A stretch of DNA of 64,000 bases from Sulfuritalea sp. (GCA_022842325.1 JALHPU010000003.1:124001-188000); one strand, 5' to 3'. Counted from the stretch's first letter, positions 38,468 to 48,890 are shown. Notes: a model not told the origin generated them from the sequence alone. Translations and numbers: made by a program.

Positions 38468-39627
38468 ACCTGCTGGCCTCTCATGAGCTGACGATTCTCC
38501 CAGTCAACACGAAGAAGTATTCCGAGCGCAAGGCAATTGGCGACGATGCCGGACCCGCCGAAGCTCATCAGCGGCAGGGTCAGGCCCTTGGTCGGCAGCA
38601 GGCCCATGTTGACGCCCATGTTGATGAAGCCCTGCACCCCGAGCCAGATGCCGATCCCTTGCGCCACCAGGCCGGCATGCACGCGGCCGAGCACCAGGGC
38701 CTGGCGGCCGATGGCGAAGGAACGCTGTACCAGCAGGGCGAACAGGCCGACCACGAAGCAGACGCCGACGAAGCCGAGTTCCTCGGCGATCACCGCCAGC
38801 AGAAAGTCGGTATGCGCCTCGGGCAGGTAGAACAGTTTTTCGACGCTGGCGCCGAGGCCGACGCCGAACCACTCGCCGCGGCCGAAGGCGATCAGCGCGT
38901 GCGACAGCTGGTAGCCCTTGCCGTAGGCATCCTGCCAGGGGTCCATGAAGCCGAAAATGCGTTCGCGCCGATAGGGCGAGACCCAGATCATGATGACGAA
39001 GCTGACCGCCAGCACCACCACCAGAATGCCGAACACCCGCGCGTTGATGCCGCCGAGAAACAGGATGCCGGTGGCGATGCAGAGGATCACCACCAGCGCG
39101 CCGAAGTCCGGCTCGCGCAGCAACAGGGCTCCGACCAGCACCATGACCAGCGCCATCGGGCCAAAGCCGCGCATGAAGCTGCCCATGTCATCGAGCTTGC
39201 GCGAGGTGTAGTCGGCGGCATAGAGCACCGCGAAAAGCTTCATCAGTTCCGAAGGCTGCAGGTTGATCGGGCCGAGGCTGATCCAGCGCTGGGCGCCGTT
39301 GACCGAACGTCCGATGCCCGGGATCAGCACCAGCAGCAGCAGCACGAAGCCGGCGACGAACAGCCAGGGCGCCGCCTGCTGCCACAGGCGCAAGGGAATC
39401 TGGAAGGCGATCACGCCGGCGACCATGCCGATGGTCAGAAACACGGTGTGACGAATCAGGAAGTACGTCGACTGGTTGCCGGTGAAGCGGCTGCCCTCGG
39501 CCATCGCGATCGAGGACGAGTACACCATCACCAGGCCCAGCAGCAGCAGGCCGAGCGCCGGCCATAACAGCAGGCCGTCGAGTTCGGCAGGCGCCCGCTG
39601 CGCCGGCAGGGCGTAGGCGCGAGTCAT
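38464..39627 (-). CDS. ftsW: lipid II polymerase / division protein FtsW
   Basis: FtsW is the SEDS-family glycosyltransferase that polymerises septal peptidoglycan together with FtsI. The 387-residue protein has about ten membrane helices. It also has the signatures [46 protein letters not shown] (catalytic Asp region nearby), [12 protein letters not shown] and [19 protein letters not shown]. The ATG at 39627 overlaps the murD stop (ATGA). Confidence 0.98.
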   Translation of the reverse strand: MTRAYALPAQRAPAELDGLLLWPALGLLLLGLVMVYSSSIAMAEGSRFTGNQSTYFLIRHTVFLTIGMVAGVIAFQIPLRLWQQAAPWLFVAGFVLLLLVLIPGIGRSVNGAQRWISLGPINLQPSELMKLFAVLYAADYTSRKLDDMGSFMRGFGPMALVMVLVGALLLREPDFGALVVILCIATGILFLGGINARVFGILVVVLAVSFVIMIWVSPYRRERIFGFMDPWQDAYGKGYQLSHALIAFGRGEWFGVGLGASVEKLFYLPEAHTDFLLAVIAEELGFVGVCFVVGLFALLVQRSFAIGRQALVLGRVHAGLVAQGIGIWLGVQGFINMGVNMGLLPTKGLTLPLMSFGGSGIVANCLALGILLRVDWENRQLMRGQQV

Positions 39628-41030
39628 TTTGCCGCCCCCAGGCCGCGCACGGCGGCGACGAAAACCTGCGCCCGGTGCTCGTAGTTGCGGAACATGTCGA
39701 AGCTGGCGCAGGCCGGCGACAACAGCACAGCATCGCCGGCCTGCGCCAGGGCGTGGGCGCGGCGCACCGCGCCTTCCATGTCGCCGGCGTTCTCGATGGC
39801 GACTCCGGCGCCAGCAAGCGCCTTGCCGATCAGCGGTCCGTCGCGGCCAATCAATATCGCAGCACGCGCATGCATCGCCGCCGCTTTCTCCAGCGGCGAA
39901 AAGTCCTGTTGTTTGCCATCGCCGCCCAGAATCACAACTACCTTGCGCCCCAGACCGCCGAGACCGTTCAGCGCCGCCACCGTGGCGCCGACATTGGTAC
40001 CCTTGGAATCGTCGTACCAGGTCACGCCATCCAGCTCGGCGACTTTCTCGACCCGGTGCGGCAGACCGCGGAAGCTGCGCAGGGCCGGCAACAGCGCCTC
40101 GGCATCGAAGCCGATGCTGGCACACAGGGCCAGCGCCGCCATCGCATTGGCGGCATTGTGCAGGCCGGCCAGCGGCAGCTCATCCAGCGGCAGCAGGAAA
40201 TGCCGGCCCTGCACCAGCCAGGTTTCACCCTGTTGCTGGCGCAGGCCGAAATCCTCCTCGGCGGCCGGCGCGTCGAGGCCGAAGCTGATGATCTGGCGGT
40301 CGGGCAGGATCATGCGGCAGACGCGCGCATCGTTGCGATTCAGCACCTGGACCCCGGGCGCGTCCGCGGCGCTCTGGAAAATCCTGGCCTTGGTCGAGGC
40401 GTATTCGTCGAGGTCGATGTAGCGATCGAGATGATCGTCGGAAATATTCAGTACCGTCGCCGCCGCCGGATTCAGCGTTGCGGTGGTTTCGAGCTGGAAG
40501 CTGGAGAGCTCCAGCACCCAGATATCGGGCAGGGCCTCGGCATCCTGCGCATCCATCAATGCGCTCAGTGCGGCCGGTGAAATGTTGCCGGCGACGCCGA
40601 CGACCTTGCCTGTCGCGCGCAACAGGTGGCCGGTGAGCGCCGTGGTGGTGGTCTTGCCGTTGGTGCCGGTGATCGCCAGCACGGTCGCACCACCCAGATC
40701 GCGCACGCCCTGGGCGAACAATTCGATTTCGCCGAGCACCGGAATGCCGGCGGCGCGGGCATGGATCACCACCATCAGGCCGCCCGAGAGTCCCGGCGAG
40801 AGCACCAGCAGGTCGATGCCGTCGAGCAACGCCTTGTCGAATTCGCCGGCGATGAACTCGAGCCGGGAGTCGGCGCCGGTGGCACGGCGATTCAGCTCGT
40901 CCAGATACGGTGGCGCCGTACGCGTATCGGCAATGCGTACTCGCGCACCCTGGCGCAGGCACCAGAGCGCAGCGGCCAACCCGGATTCGCCGAGGCCTAG
41001 CACGAGAACGTGTTTATGCCGCAGGTTCAT
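39624..41030 (-). CDS. murD: UDP-N-acetylmuramoylalanine--D-glutamate ligase
   Basis: MurD adds D-Glu to UDP-MurNAc-L-Ala. The 468-residue ligase opens with [18 protein letters not shown] and carries [59 protein letters not shown] and [19 protein letters not shown] (C-terminal domain). The ATG at 41030 overlaps the mraY stop (ATGA). Confidence 0.98.
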   Translation of the reverse strand: MNLRHKHVLVLGLGESGLAAALWCLRQGARVRIADTRTAPPYLDELNRRATGADSRLEFIAGEFDKALLDGIDLLVLSPGLSGGLMVVIHARAAGIPVLGEIELFAQGVRDLGGATVLAITGTNGKTTTTALTGHLLRATGKVVGVAGNISPAALSALMDAQDAEALPDIWVLELSSFQLETTATLNPAAATVLNISDDHLDRYIDLDEYASTKARIFQSAADAPGVQVLNRNDARVCRMILPDRQIISFGLDAPAAEEDFGLRQQQGETWLVQGRHFLLPLDELPLAGLHNAANAMAALALCASIGFDAEALLPALRSFRGLPHRVEKVAELDGVTWYDDSKGTNVGATVAALNGLGGLGRKVVVILGGDGKQQDFSPLEKAAAMHARAAILIGRDGPLIGKALAGAGVAIENAGDMEGAVRRAHALAQAGDAVLLSPACASFDMFRNYEHRAQVFVAAVRGLGAAK

Positions 41031-42196
41031 CGTATCTTCAGCGTCGACAAGCCGAACAGCACCAGCAGGATGGTGATGATCCAGAAGCGCACCACGACCT
41101 GCGTTTCCTTCCATCCGGTCTGCTCGAAATGATGGTGCAGCGGCGCCATGAGCAGGATGCGACGCCCCTGGCCGTAGCGCCTCTTGGTGTACTTGAAGTA
41201 GCCGACCTGCAGCATCACCGACAGCGTCTCGGCGACGAACACGCCGCCCATGATGAACAGCACGATCTCCTGCCGCGCCACGATCGCCACCGCGCCCAGC
41301 GCCGCGCCCAGCGCCAGGGCGCCGACGTCGCCCATGAACACTTCGGCCGGATAGGCGTTGAACCAGAGGAAGCCGAGGCCGGCACCGGCCAGCGCGCCGC
41401 AGAACACCGTCAGTTCGCCGGCGCCCGGGATGTAGGGCAGCAGCAGGTATTTGGAGAACACCGAATTGCCGGCGACGTAGGCGAAGATGCCCAGCGCGGC
41501 GCCGACCAGCACCGTCGGCATGATGGCCAGCCCGTCGAGGCCGTCGGTCAGGTTCACCGCATTGCTGCTGCCGACGATCACCAGGTAGCTCAGCAGGATG
41601 AAGCCGAACATGCCGAGCGGATAGCTGACGCTCTTGAAGAAGGGCACGATCAGCGCGGTCTGCTGCGGCAGTTCGAGGGTGAAGCCGGAGGAGACCCACT
41701 GGAACACCAGCTCGACCACTTTTTCATTGTTCGGCGCCGATATCGAGAATGCCAGATAGATCGCGGCGACCAGCCCGACCACCGACTGCCAGAAGAACTT
41801 GGCCCGTGCCGACAGGCCGTCGGGATTGCGATAGACCACCTTGCGCCAGTCGTCCACCCAGCCCACGGCGCCGAAGCCCAGGGTGACGATCAGCACGATC
41901 CAGATGAAGCGGTTCGACAAATCGGCCCACAGCAGGGTAGACACGCCGAGCGAAATCAGGATCAGCGCGCCGCCCATGGTCGGCGTACCGGCCTTGATCA
42001 GGTGCGTCTGCGGCCCGTCGCTGCGCACCGACTGGCCGATCTTCTTGGCCGCCAGCCAGCGGATCACCGCCGGACCGAAAATGAAGGAAATCGCCAGCGC
42101 GGTCATGGTCGCCAATACCGCGCGCAAAGTGATGTAGCCGAATACATTGAAACCGCGGAAGTCCTTGGCCAGCCACTGCGCCAGTTCAAGCAGCAT
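41027..42196 (-). CDS. mraY: phospho-N-acetylmuramoyl-pentapeptide transferase
   Basis: MraY attaches phospho-MurNAc-pentapeptide to undecaprenyl phosphate, giving lipid I in the inner membrane. The 389-residue protein has ten predicted helices. It shows the PTMGGALIL loop, the Mg-binding [10 protein letters not shown] motif, [16 protein letters not shown] (NLTDG aspartates) and the C-terminal [21 protein letters not shown]. The ATG at 42196 overlaps the murF 3' end by 11 bases. Confidence 0.98.
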   Translation of the reverse strand: MLLELAQWLAKDFRGFNVFGYITLRAVLATMTALAISFIFGPAVIRWLAAKKIGQSVRSDGPQTHLIKAGTPTMGGALILISLGVSTLLWADLSNRFIWIVLIVTLGFGAVGWVDDWRKVVYRNPDGLSARAKFFWQSVVGLVAAIYLAFSISAPNNEKVVELVFQWVSSGFTLELPQQTALIVPFFKSVSYPLGMFGFILLSYLVIVGSSNAVNLTDGLDGLAIMPTVLVGAALGIFAYVAGNSVFSKYLLLPYIPGAGELTVFCGALAGAGLGFLWFNAYPAEVFMGDVGALALGAALGAVAIVARQEIVLFIMGGVFVAETLSVMLQVGYFKYTKRRYGQGRRILLMAPLHHHFEQTGWKETQVVVRFWIITILLVLFGLSTLKIR

Positions 42197-43559
42197 TTGA
42201 ATTCCCTTCGTCCGTAATTGCCGCGACCACGCGCTCCATGCGCATGAAGCGCGAGCCTTTGACCAGCACCGTGGTCTGCGCATCGAGTTCGCCGAGCAGC
42301 GCCTTGAGCAAGTCCTCGACGCGCGGAAAGTGCTGACCGCCCTCGCCGAAGTTGGCGGCGGCGGCGACCGACAGGTCGCCCAGGCAGAGCAGGCGGTCGA
42401 TGCCGTGGCTCTTGGCATAGCCGCCGATCTCGTCGTGGAACTGGCCGGCGGCGGCACCGGCCTCGCCCATGTCGCCCATGACCAGGATGCGTTTGCCGGG
42501 CACCGAGGCCAGCACATCGACCGCGGCGCGCATCGAATCCGGATTGGCGTTGTAGCTGTCGTCGACCACCAGCGCGCCGTTGCGCCCGCTGCGCCGCTGC
42601 AGGCGTCCCTTGACGCCCGCGAAACTTTCCAGACCCTGTTTGACTGCTGCGGCGGAGGCGCCGGCGGCCAGCGTTGCCGCCGCCGCCGCGCAGGCGTTGC
42701 GGGCATTGTGGCTGCCCGGCACGGCAAGCGTCACCGCGATCGCGCCCTGCGGCGTGGCCAGTTGCAATTCCCCGCCGAGGCCGTGGCCGGCGAACTGGCC
42801 GCGTACGTCCGCCGCATGCTCGAGGCCGAACGTCAGTTGGCGGCGCTCGCGCGACAGTTCGCGCCAGATCTCGGCCTGCGCATCGTCGGCGTTGAACACG
42901 GCGACGCCATCCGCCGCCAGGCCGGCGAAGATCTCGCCCTTGGCCAGCGCGACGTCCTGCACCGAGCCCAGACCTTCCAGATGGGCGCGCTGCGCATTGT
43001 TCACCAGCGCCACGGTGGGTGCCGCCAGGCGCGTCAGGTAGTCGATTTCGCCGGTGTGGTTCATGCCCATCTCGATCACCGCGGCGCGATGCGTCCGGCG
43101 CAGCTTGAGCAGGGTCAGCGGCAGGCCGATGTCGTTGTTGAGGTTGCCGGCGGTGGCCAGCACGCAGTCGGTGCCGCCGTACTGCGCGCGCAGGATCGCC
43201 GCGCACATTTCCTTGACCGTGGTCTTGCCATTGCTGCCGGTGACGCCCAGCAGCGGAATCGCGAAGCGGCCGCGCCAGTGCGCCGCCAGCGCGCCCAGTG
43301 CGAGTCGTGTATCGGTCACGGCGATCAGTGGCAGTTCGGGATGGGTCGCGGCGAAGTCCTGCGTCACCAGCGCGCCCGCCGCGCCCCGCGCGAGCACGTC
43401 CTCGACATAGGCGTGGCCGTCGAACTTGTCGCCCTTGAGCGCGACGAACAACTCGCCGGCGGCGATGCTGCGTGAATCGGTCGACACGCCGCTGAAGCCC
43501 GCATCGGCGCCTTGCGCCTGCGCACCGATGGCCCGCGCCGCCTCGTGCAGAGTCATCAT
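42186..43559 (-). CDS. murF: UDP-N-acetylmuramoyl-tripeptide--D-alanyl-D-alanine ligase
   Basis: MurF adds D-Ala-D-Ala, completing the UDP-MurNAc-pentapeptide. The 457-residue ligase shows [64 protein letters not shown] and [18 protein letters not shown]. The ATG at 43559 overlaps the murE stop (ATGA). The alternative ATG one codon later does not change the product. Confidence 0.98.
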   Translation of the reverse strand: MMTLHEAARAIGAQAQGADAGFSGVSTDSRSIAAGELFVALKGDKFDGHAYVEDVLARGAAGALVTQDFAATHPELPLIAVTDTRLALGALAAHWRGRFAIPLLGVTGSNGKTTVKEMCAAILRAQYGGTDCVLATAGNLNNDIGLPLTLLKLRRTHRAAVIEMGMNHTGEIDYLTRLAAPTVALVNNAQRAHLEGLGSVQDVALAKGEIFAGLAADGVAVFNADDAQAEIWRELSRERRQLTFGLEHAADVRGQFAGHGLGGELQLATPQGAIAVTLAVPGSHNARNACAAAAATLAAGASAAAVKQGLESFAGVKGRLQRRSGRNGALVVDDSYNANPDSMRAAVDVLASVPGKRILVMGDMGEAGAAAGQFHDEIGGYAKSHGIDRLLCLGDLSVAAAANFGEGGQHFPRVEDLLKALLGELDAQTTVLVKGSRFMRMERVVAAITDEGNSNAA

Positions 43560-45034
43560 CGCCGTGCCACCAGCGCCGACTTTGCGGCATCGAGGTCGGA
43601 AAACGGCAGGCGCACGCCGGCGATTTCCTGATAGGGTTCGTGGCCCTTGCCGGCCAGCAGGATCACGTCGCGCGCGTCGGCCGCGGCCACCGCGTCGGCG
43701 ATCGCCCGCGCCCGGTCGGGCTGAACCAGCGGCGGGCGCTGCATGCCGCCGAGGATGTCGTCGATGATGGCGCGCGCGTTTTCTCCGCGTGGGTTGTCGC
43801 TGGTCAGCACCACGCGATCGGCCAGGGCTTCGGCGACCGCGCCCATCTGCGGCCGCTTGCCGGGATCGCGCTCGCCGCCGCAGCCGAACACGCAGATCAG
43901 CTTGCCACTGCGCGCCGCCGCGGTTTCGCGCAGCACGCCGAGGGCTTTTTCCAGCGCATCGGGGGTGTGCGCGTAATCCACCACGATCAGCGGCTGCCGG
44001 TTGCCGCCCAGCGCCTGCATGCGTCCGGGCGGCGGCCGGATGGCGCGCAGCGCCACGGCGATGTCCTCGAGCCGCTCGCCGCGCGTCAGCAGCGCACCGA
44101 TCACGGCGAGCAGGTTGGAGACATTGAAGCGGCCCACCACGGGCGCGGCGAAATGCACGCCATGCAGATCGAACTCGATGCCGGAAGCCGCCATGTGCAG
44201 GTTTCCCGCGCGCAGCATCTGATCGACGGCGGAATCGTCGGCAGCGCCCAGCGCATAGCCGATGACGCGCATTCCGGATCCCGCGCGACTCTTCAGTTTC
44301 GCGGCCAGCTCGATCCCGGCCGGGTCGTCGAGATTGAGCACGGCGGCAGCAAGGCCGGGCCGCAGGAACAGCATCTCCTTGGCCGCGGCATAAGCCGCCA
44401 TGCTGCGGTGATACTCGAGGTGATCGCGCGTCAGGTTGGTGTATACCGCGACGTCGAAGGCGGCGCCATTGACCCGCCCCTGGTCGAGCCCGATCGACGA
44501 CACTTCCATGGCGCAGGCATCCGCACCCTGCGCGACGAATTTGGCCAGCGCCGCATGCAGGGTGATCGCATCCGGCGTGGTGTTGGGACTCTCGTCGAGC
44601 GCATCGAGGAAGCCGTTGCCCAGGGTGCCGATCACCGCGCACCGATGCTGCAGGACATCCATCGCCTGGGCGATCCACTGCGATACCGAGGTCTTGCCAT
44701 TGGTGCCGGTGATGCCGGCCAGCCAGAGCTGTTCCGACGGACGGCCATATACCAGATGGGCGATTTCGCCGGAAAGCGTGGCGAGCCCCTCGACTTCAAG
44801 CATCGGCGTAGCGCCGGCGCCGACTCTTGCCGACGCGGGCACACCGGTTTCGGCCAGCACCGCCGCTGCACCCTTCGCCACCGCCTGCGCGATGAAGTTG
44901 CGGCCATCGACGTGGGCGCCGGGGAAGGCGACGAAGACATCGCCCGGCTGCACCCGGCGCGAATCGGCGGTCAGGCGAGCTGGCTTGACTCCCTGGCGTT
45001 CAAGTTGTTCGAGTATCGACATTGCCGTATTCAC
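43556..45034 (-). CDS. murE: UDP-N-acetylmuramoyl-tripeptide (meso-DAP) ligase
   Basis: MurE adds meso-diaminopimelate to UDP-MurNAc-L-Ala-D-Glu. The 492-residue protein shows [61 protein letters not shown] and SDNPRGENARAIIDDI. DNPR is the diagnostic motif for meso-DAP rather than lysine. A GTG at 45034 overlaps the ftsI stop (GTGA); an ATG at 45022 is the alternative start. Two copies of the dispersed motif fall in this gene, one encoding RVGAGATP near residue 73 and one at the 3' end. Confidence 0.97.
   Translation of the reverse strand: MNTAMSILEQLERQGVKPARLTADSRRVQPGDVFVAFPGAHVDGRNFIAQAVAKGAAAVLAETGVPASARVGAGATPMLEVEGLATLSGEIAHLVYGRPSEQLWLAGITGTNGKTSVSQWIAQAMDVLQHRCAVIGTLGNGFLDALDESPNTTPDAITLHAALAKFVAQGADACAMEVSSIGLDQGRVNGAAFDVAVYTNLTRDHLEYHRSMAAYAAAKEMLFLRPGLAAAVLNLDDPAGIELAAKLKSRAGSGMRVIGYALGAADDSAVDQMLRAGNLHMAASGIEFDLHGVHFAAPVVGRFNVSNLLAVIGALLTRGERLEDIAVALRAIRPPPGRMQALGGNRQPLIVVDYAHTPDALEKALGVLRETAAARSGKLICVFGCGGERDPGKRPQMGAVAEALADRVVLTSDNPRGENARAIIDDILGGMQRPPLVQPDRARAIADAVAAADARDVILLAGKGHEPYQEIAGVRLPFSDLDAAKSALVARR
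43562..43585 (+). repeat. dispersed 24-bp motif, copy 8 (3' end of murE)
   Basis: CCGTGCCACC followed by AGCGCCGACTTTGC. It lies over the last codons of murE next to the murF start, antisense. The sense frame reads KSALVARR, a different frame from the Val-Gly copies. Confidence 0.6.
44806..44829 (+). repeat. dispersed 24-bp motif, copy 9 (in murE)
   Basis: GCGTAGCGCC followed by GGCGCCGACTCTTG, antisense to murE. The sense reading is in the Val-Gly frame. Confidence 0.6.
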
Positions 45035-46767
45035 ATCTCTTCCCGGACCGGCTCGGCGCTGGTCATCAGCAGGGGCGGTTTGCGCGGTGCGTCGGGGGCG
45101 ACGCCGAGAGCGCGCAGGCTGCCGGCCATGATCTGGGCGAAGGCCGGCGCCGCGACGTCGCCGCCGAAGTGCTTGCCGTTGGACGGCTCGTCGATCATCA
45201 CGGCGACAATCAGGCGCGGCTCGGAGGCCGGGGCGAAGCCGACGAAGGAGGCCACATATTTGTCGGCGTAGGCACCGCCCTCGAGCTTGTGCGAGGTGCC
45301 GGTCTTGCCGGCCACGCGATAGCCGGGAATCTGCGCCCGGGGTGCGGTGCCGCCCGGCTGCACGGCCAATTCGAGCATGGCGCGCACGGCGCGCGCCGTC
45401 TCCGCCGAGAACACCCGCTTGCCGGCGAGCGGCGGCGCATCGAGCTTGGCCAGCGAAAGCGGCACCAGGTCACCGTCGCGGGCGAAGGCCTGGTAGGCGT
45501 GGGCCAGCTGGATCAGGGTCACAGAAATGCCATGGCCATAGGACATGGTGGCCTGCTCGATCGGCCGCCAGGTCTTGGCCGGGCGCAGGCGGCCGCCGAC
45601 TTCGCCGGGAAAGCCGAGCTTGAGCGGCGTGCCGAAACCGACGCTGTCGAACATGGTCCACATGTCTTCGGCCTTCATCGACAGGGCCAGCTTGGCGGCG
45701 CCGATGTTCGACGACTTCTGGATCACCTGCGCCACGGTCAACACGCCATGCGCATGCGCGTCGGAGATGGTCGCCGTGCCGATGGTCATCTTTCCCGGCG
45801 CGGTCTGGATCGGCGTGTCGGCGCGCACCTTGCCCTGCTCCAGCGCCAGCGCTGCGGTGAAGGGCTTCAAGGTCGAGCCGGGTTCGAAGCTGTCGGTCAG
45901 CGCGCGGTTGCGCAACTGGGCGCCGGCCAGCCTGACCCGATTGTTCGGGTTGTAGGTCGGCAGATTGGCCAGGGCCAGGACTTCGCCGCTGCGCGCATCG
46001 AGCACCACCACGCCGCCAGCCTTGGCGCGGTTTTCTTCCAGGGCCTGCTTGAGATGGCTGTAGGCCAGGTACTGCAGCTTGGAGTCGACGGCGAGCACGA
46101 TGTCCTTGCCCTCCACCGGCGGACGAATGCTCTCGACGTCCTCGACCACGCTGCCGCGGCGGTCCTTGATCACCCGGCGCGAACCGGGCCGGCCGGTCAA
46201 CTGGCCGTTGAACGCCAGCTCGATGCCTTCCTGGCCGACATCCTCGGCGCCGGTAAAGCCCAGCACATGGGCCATGACCTCGCCCGTCGGATAGTAGCGG
46301 CGGTATTCGTCCTTCTGGTGAATGCCGGGCAGATTCAGCGCCGAGACCCGCTGCGCCAGTTCCGGCGGCAACCGACGCTTGACATAGACGAACTCGCCCT
46401 CGGCGGCCAGCTTGCGATTGATCTCGCGGACATCCATGTCGAGCAGGGCGGCCAGGTTGCGCGACTGCGCCGGCGCCAGTTGCGCGTCCTCGGGAATCGC
46501 CCAGACCGAGCGCACCGGCGTGGACACCGCCAGCACGTCGCCGTGCCTGTCGGTGATGCGGCCGCGCGTCGCGGAAATGTCGATCACGCGCTCGAAGCGG
46601 GCGCGTCCCTTGTCGCCGAGAAACTCGTTCTTGAAACCCTGCAGGTAGAGCGAACGGCCGATCAGCGCGGCAAAGCAACCCAGCAACAGCGCCAGCACCA
46701 TGCGCTGGCGCCACAACGGCAGGCGCTCGGAGAGCAGCGGGCTTCTGGAAAACTTGATCGGTTTCAT
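45031..46767 (-). CDS. ftsI: septal peptidoglycan transpeptidase FtsI (PBP3)
   Basis: FtsI cross-links septal peptidoglycan together with FtsW. The class B PBP of about 578 residues has one N-terminal membrane helix (MVLALLLGCFAALIGRSLYL), the pedestal region RGRITDRHGDVLA, and the transpeptidase motifs STLK (FEPGSTLKPFTAAL), SSN (QKSSNIGAAKL) and KTG (VAGKTGTSHKL). The ATG at 46767 starts the conserved KPIKF sequence 8 bases past the ftsL stop. An ATG at 46794 inside ftsL would add nine residues. Confidence 0.97.
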   Translation of the reverse strand: MKPIKFSRSPLLSERLPLWRQRMVLALLLGCFAALIGRSLYLQGFKNEFLGDKGRARFERVIDISATRGRITDRHGDVLAVSTPVRSVWAIPEDAQLAPAQSRNLAALLDMDVREINRKLAAEGEFVYVKRRLPPELAQRVSALNLPGIHQKDEYRRYYPTGEVMAHVLGFTGAEDVGQEGIELAFNGQLTGRPGSRRVIKDRRGSVVEDVESIRPPVEGKDIVLAVDSKLQYLAYSHLKQALEENRAKAGGVVVLDARSGEVLALANLPTYNPNNRVRLAGAQLRNRALTDSFEPGSTLKPFTAALALEQGKVRADTPIQTAPGKMTIGTATISDAHAHGVLTVAQVIQKSSNIGAAKLALSMKAEDMWTMFDSVGFGTPLKLGFPGEVGGRLRPAKTWRPIEQATMSYGHGISVTLIQLAHAYQAFARDGDLVPLSLAKLDAPPLAGKRVFSAETARAVRAMLELAVQPGGTAPRAQIPGYRVAGKTGTSHKLEGGAYADKYVASFVGFAPASEPRLIVAVMIDEPSNGKHFGGDVAAPAFAQIMAGSLRALGVAPDAPRKPPLLMTSAEPVREEM

Positions 46768-46774
46768 CGGCGGG

Positions 46775-47047
46775 TCACCGGGCCGGCGCCGCATCGACGG
46801 AAATGACCTGTCCCGGCGCGGGCTGCCTCATGCCCAGCTTGTCGCGAGCCAGCTTCTCGACCCGGACATGGGCCGCCACGGTGCTCTGCTCCAGCTGCAA
46901 CTGGCCGAATTCCACGTCGAGGTCGCGCATGTGCTTTTGCACCGCCTCGAGTTCGCTGAACAGCTTGCGCGCACGATGGTTGGCGGCCACCACCGACAGG
47001 GCGCAAGCCAGGGCCATCAGGATCAGGATGAAATTCAGGCGCGCCAT
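46775..47047 (-). CDS. ftsL: cell division protein FtsL
   Basis: This 90-residue bitopic protein forms the FtsQLB complex that activates FtsWI. It has one membrane helix at about 4-23 (LNFILILMALACALSVVAA) and a coiled-coil periplasmic part (FSELEAVQKHMRDLDVEFGQLQLEQ) with heptad hydrophobics. The sequence diverges in the family, but the position between rsmH and ftsI is decisive. The ATG directly abuts the rsmH stop. Confidence 0.95.
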   Translation of the reverse strand: MARLNFILILMALACALSVVAANHRARKLFSELEAVQKHMRDLDVEFGQLQLEQSTVAAHVRVEKLARDKLGMRQPAPGQVISVDAAPAR

Positions 47048-48091
47048 CTATTTGCCCCCACCCCCCGCCCCCCGCCCGCGGGCGGGGGTGACGGAGGTTC
47101 GCCGCTGCGCGGCTCCGGGTTTTTGACTGGCCCCGTCTTGGGACGGCCCGGCGACAGGGCCGACTTTCTGCGCCACACGCAACACAGCACTACGACAGCG
47201 CGGGTTGGCGGCGATTTCGGCATCCGAAGGAAACATAGCCTTGCCCACCAGATTCGCCACCGGCTGTGGCAGATCGACGGCGCGCAGGGGCACGCCCTTG
47301 GGCGGTTGCGGCGGATGCGCGGCGTCGCGCATAAAACGTTTGACGATGCGGTCCTCCAGCGAATGGAAACAGATCACGGCCAGGCGCCCTCCCGGTCGCA
47401 GGCGTGCAAGTGCCCGCGGCAGGACTAGCGACAGTTCCTCAAGCTCCCGATTGACGTGAATCCGTAGAGCCTGAAAAGTCCGCGTCGCCGGGTGCTGACC
47501 CGGTTCCCGCGTGCGGACGACTTGCGCCACGAGCGTGGCAAGCTGTCCTGTCCTTGAAATACCGTGCTCGCCCCGAGCAGCAACAAGCGCCTTTGCAATC
47601 GCATGAGCAAACCGTTCTTCGCCATAGTCTCTGATCACCCTTTCTAGTTCTGATTGCGATGCCCGCGCCAGAAACTCAGCGGCGGTCTCCCCCTGCGTCG
47701 TATCCATGCGCATGTCCAGCGGCGCATCGAAACGAAAACTCATGCCCCGTTCCGGCGTGTTCAACTGCGGCGACGACACACCGATGTCCAGCAGCACGCC
47801 ATCCACCTGCCCCACGCCGAGCCGGTCCAGAACCGCATCGAACTCGCTGAAGGCGGCATGCACCAGGCGAAAGCGTGGATCCGACAGGGTCGCGCCGGCG
47901 GCGATCGCGGCCGGATCGCGATCCAGCGCGATCAGTTGCCCCCGTGCTCCAAGTGCCGCGAGAATCGCCCGGCTGTGGCCGCCACGGCCGAAAGTGGCGT
48001 CGACATAGATTCCGTTCGAATGGATCGTCAGCCCTGCAACCGCCTCGGCCAGCAGCACGCTGACGTGAGTATTGGCGGTCAAGGCAGGCAC
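47048..48091 (-). CDS. rsmH: 16S rRNA (cytosine1402-N4)-methyltransferase, with repeat-derived C-terminal tail
   Basis: RsmH (MraW) methylates C1402 of 16S rRNA using SAM. The 347-residue protein shows [30 protein letters not shown] (SAM loop), [36 protein letters not shown] and the C-terminal [14 protein letters not shown]. After the usual end (near RVAQKV, residue about 312) it carries about 35 extra residues rich in Gly, Pro, Ser and Arg, ending RGAGGGGK. They are encoded by a C/G-run hairpin. The start is GTG, immediately after the mraZ stop (TGAGTG). Confidence 0.96.
   Translation of the reverse strand: MPALTANTHVSVLLAEAVAGLTIHSNGIYVDATFGRGGHSRAILAALGARGQLIALDRDPAAIAAGATLSDPRFRLVHAAFSEFDAVLDRLGVGQVDGVLLDIGVSSPQLNTPERGMSFRFDAPLDMRMDTTQGETAAEFLARASQSELERVIRDYGEERFAHAIAKALVAARGEHGISRTGQLATLVAQVVRTREPGQHPATRTFQALRIHVNRELEELSLVLPRALARLRPGGRLAVICFHSLEDRIVKRFMRDAAHPPQPPKGVPLRAVDLPQPVANLVGKAMFPSDAEIAANPRCRSAVLRVAQKVGPVAGPSQDGASQKPGAAQRRTSVTPARGRGAGGGGK
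47055..47092. repeat. C/G-run hairpin at the rsmH 3' end
   Basis: CCCCCGCCC directly followed by its complement GGGCGGGGG (centred near 47080) lies at the last codons of rsmH, before ftsL. It is the same type as the hairpins near 24.35 and 33.24 kb. It encodes the terminal [13 protein letters not shown] residues. A degenerate copy of the dispersed motif (CAGGGCCGACTTTCTG) follows at about 47155-47170. Confidence 0.7.
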
Positions 48092-48538
48092 TCACAACGC
48101 AAGATTTTCCAGGCCCGGAGGCAATAGCTTGTCGCCCACGGCGAAGATTGCCTCCTGCTGTGCCTTCCAGCCGATGGCCGACCAGATTTCGAAATGACGT
48201 CCCTGGCCGACCAGCCAGATTTCCTTTTCCAGCCCGGCGTATTGGCGCAGCGAGGGCGAGATCAGCAGGCGTCCGGCGCCATCGAGTTCGACGTCTTCGG
48301 CAAAACCCACCAGCAGGCGCCGCACCATGGCGGACTCGACTTGCAGGCTGGGCGCCGCCAGGATCTGGGCCCGGATCGGCTCCCAGGCGGGCTGCGGATA
48401 GAGCAGCAGGCAGCGATGGGGGTGGGCGGTCACTACCAGGCGGCCTTCGCCGGCCGCCAGCAAGGCATCGCGGTGCTTTGCCGGAACCGCCATCCGGCCC
48501 TTGGCATCGAGATTCAGCGCCGCCGCACCTTGGAACAT
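48092..48538 (-). CDS. mraZ: transcriptional regulator MraZ
   Basis: MraZ is a double AbrB-fold protein that represses its own dcw operon. The 148-residue product shows FQGAAALNLDAKGRMAVPAKHRDAL (first AbrB half) and VELDGAGRLLISPSLRQYAGL (second half, DxxGR repeat). The ATG at 48538 follows GGGGGAG. An in-frame start at 48580 would fall within the operator region and was rejected. Three TGGGN boxes at 10-base spacing stand 47-71 bases upstream of the start. Confidence 0.97.
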   Translation of the reverse strand: MFQGAAALNLDAKGRMAVPAKHRDALLAAGEGRLVVTAHPHRCLLLYPQPAWEPIRAQILAAPSLQVESAMVRRLLVGFAEDVELDGAGRLLISPSLRQYAGLEKEIWLVGQGRHFEIWSAIGWKAQQEAIFAVGDKLLPPGLENLAL

Positions 48539-48584
48539 CGGTTCTCCCCCAGGGTGGGATATGAGCCGCCGTCCGGCCAAAATT

Positions 48585-48609
48585 TCCCACTACTTCCCAC
48601 AAGAACCCA
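48585..48609 (-). promoter_or_regulatory. MraZ operator (three TGGGN boxes)
   Basis: On the minus strand, TGGGT (48605-48609), TGGGA (48595-48599) and TGGGA (48585-48589) are separated by 5 bases each. This is exactly the TGGGN-N5 repeat to which MraZ binds in E. coli. The first box touches the -10 element, so bound MraZ would block initiation. Confidence 0.88.
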
Positions 48610-48637
48610 CTTTATGACACTTTTTGACGCCGGTCAA
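48609..48637 (-). promoter_or_regulatory. mraZ/dcw promoter
   Basis: The -35 element TTGACC (48632-48637), a 17-base spacer and the -10 element TAAAGT (48609-48614) are on the minus strand, directly upstream of the MraZ boxes. It is the best sigma-70 promoter in the window and probably drives the whole dcw transcript. Confidence 0.75.
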
Positions 48638-48691
48638 GAATCATTCGCGATTTTTCCAAGCGCAACAATGGCTTAGATACGCTATCCGGGA

Positions 48692-48721
48692 TTTTTACTG
48701 AAGAAACTTCTTCAATAAAAA
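48692..48721. terminator. 30-bp near-perfect palindrome between psd and mraZ
   Basis: TTTTTACTGAAGAAA followed by its near complement CTTCTTCAATAAAAA; three mismatched positions. Flanking T-runs on both strands suit a bidirectional terminator for read-through from psd, although a dimeric-protein site is possible. The rest of 48638-48897 holds only the hairpin at 48866-48890 and shows no gene or recognisable RNA. Confidence 0.5.
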
Positions 48722-48865
48722 CAACGTGGATACAAAGCTAATCGAATGTGCTTTGTCAGGAGTTTTGCTGTCTGGGGAACCCGACCGCGCGACCTGGCAG
48801 GTGCGACACCGGAAAACGGGCGAGTTTCGGGACTGAGACCCGGTAGTGGCGGCTGAAAACCTTGC

Positions 48866-48890
48866 ACCGCCGGCATCGCTCCGGCAGTGC
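48866..48890 (-). terminator. hairpin just after psd
   Basis: CACTGCCGG ... CCGGCGGTG folds with a 7-base loop about 8 bases past the psd stop, followed by AAGGTTTTC. It may be a weak intrinsic terminator. Confidence 0.45.
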
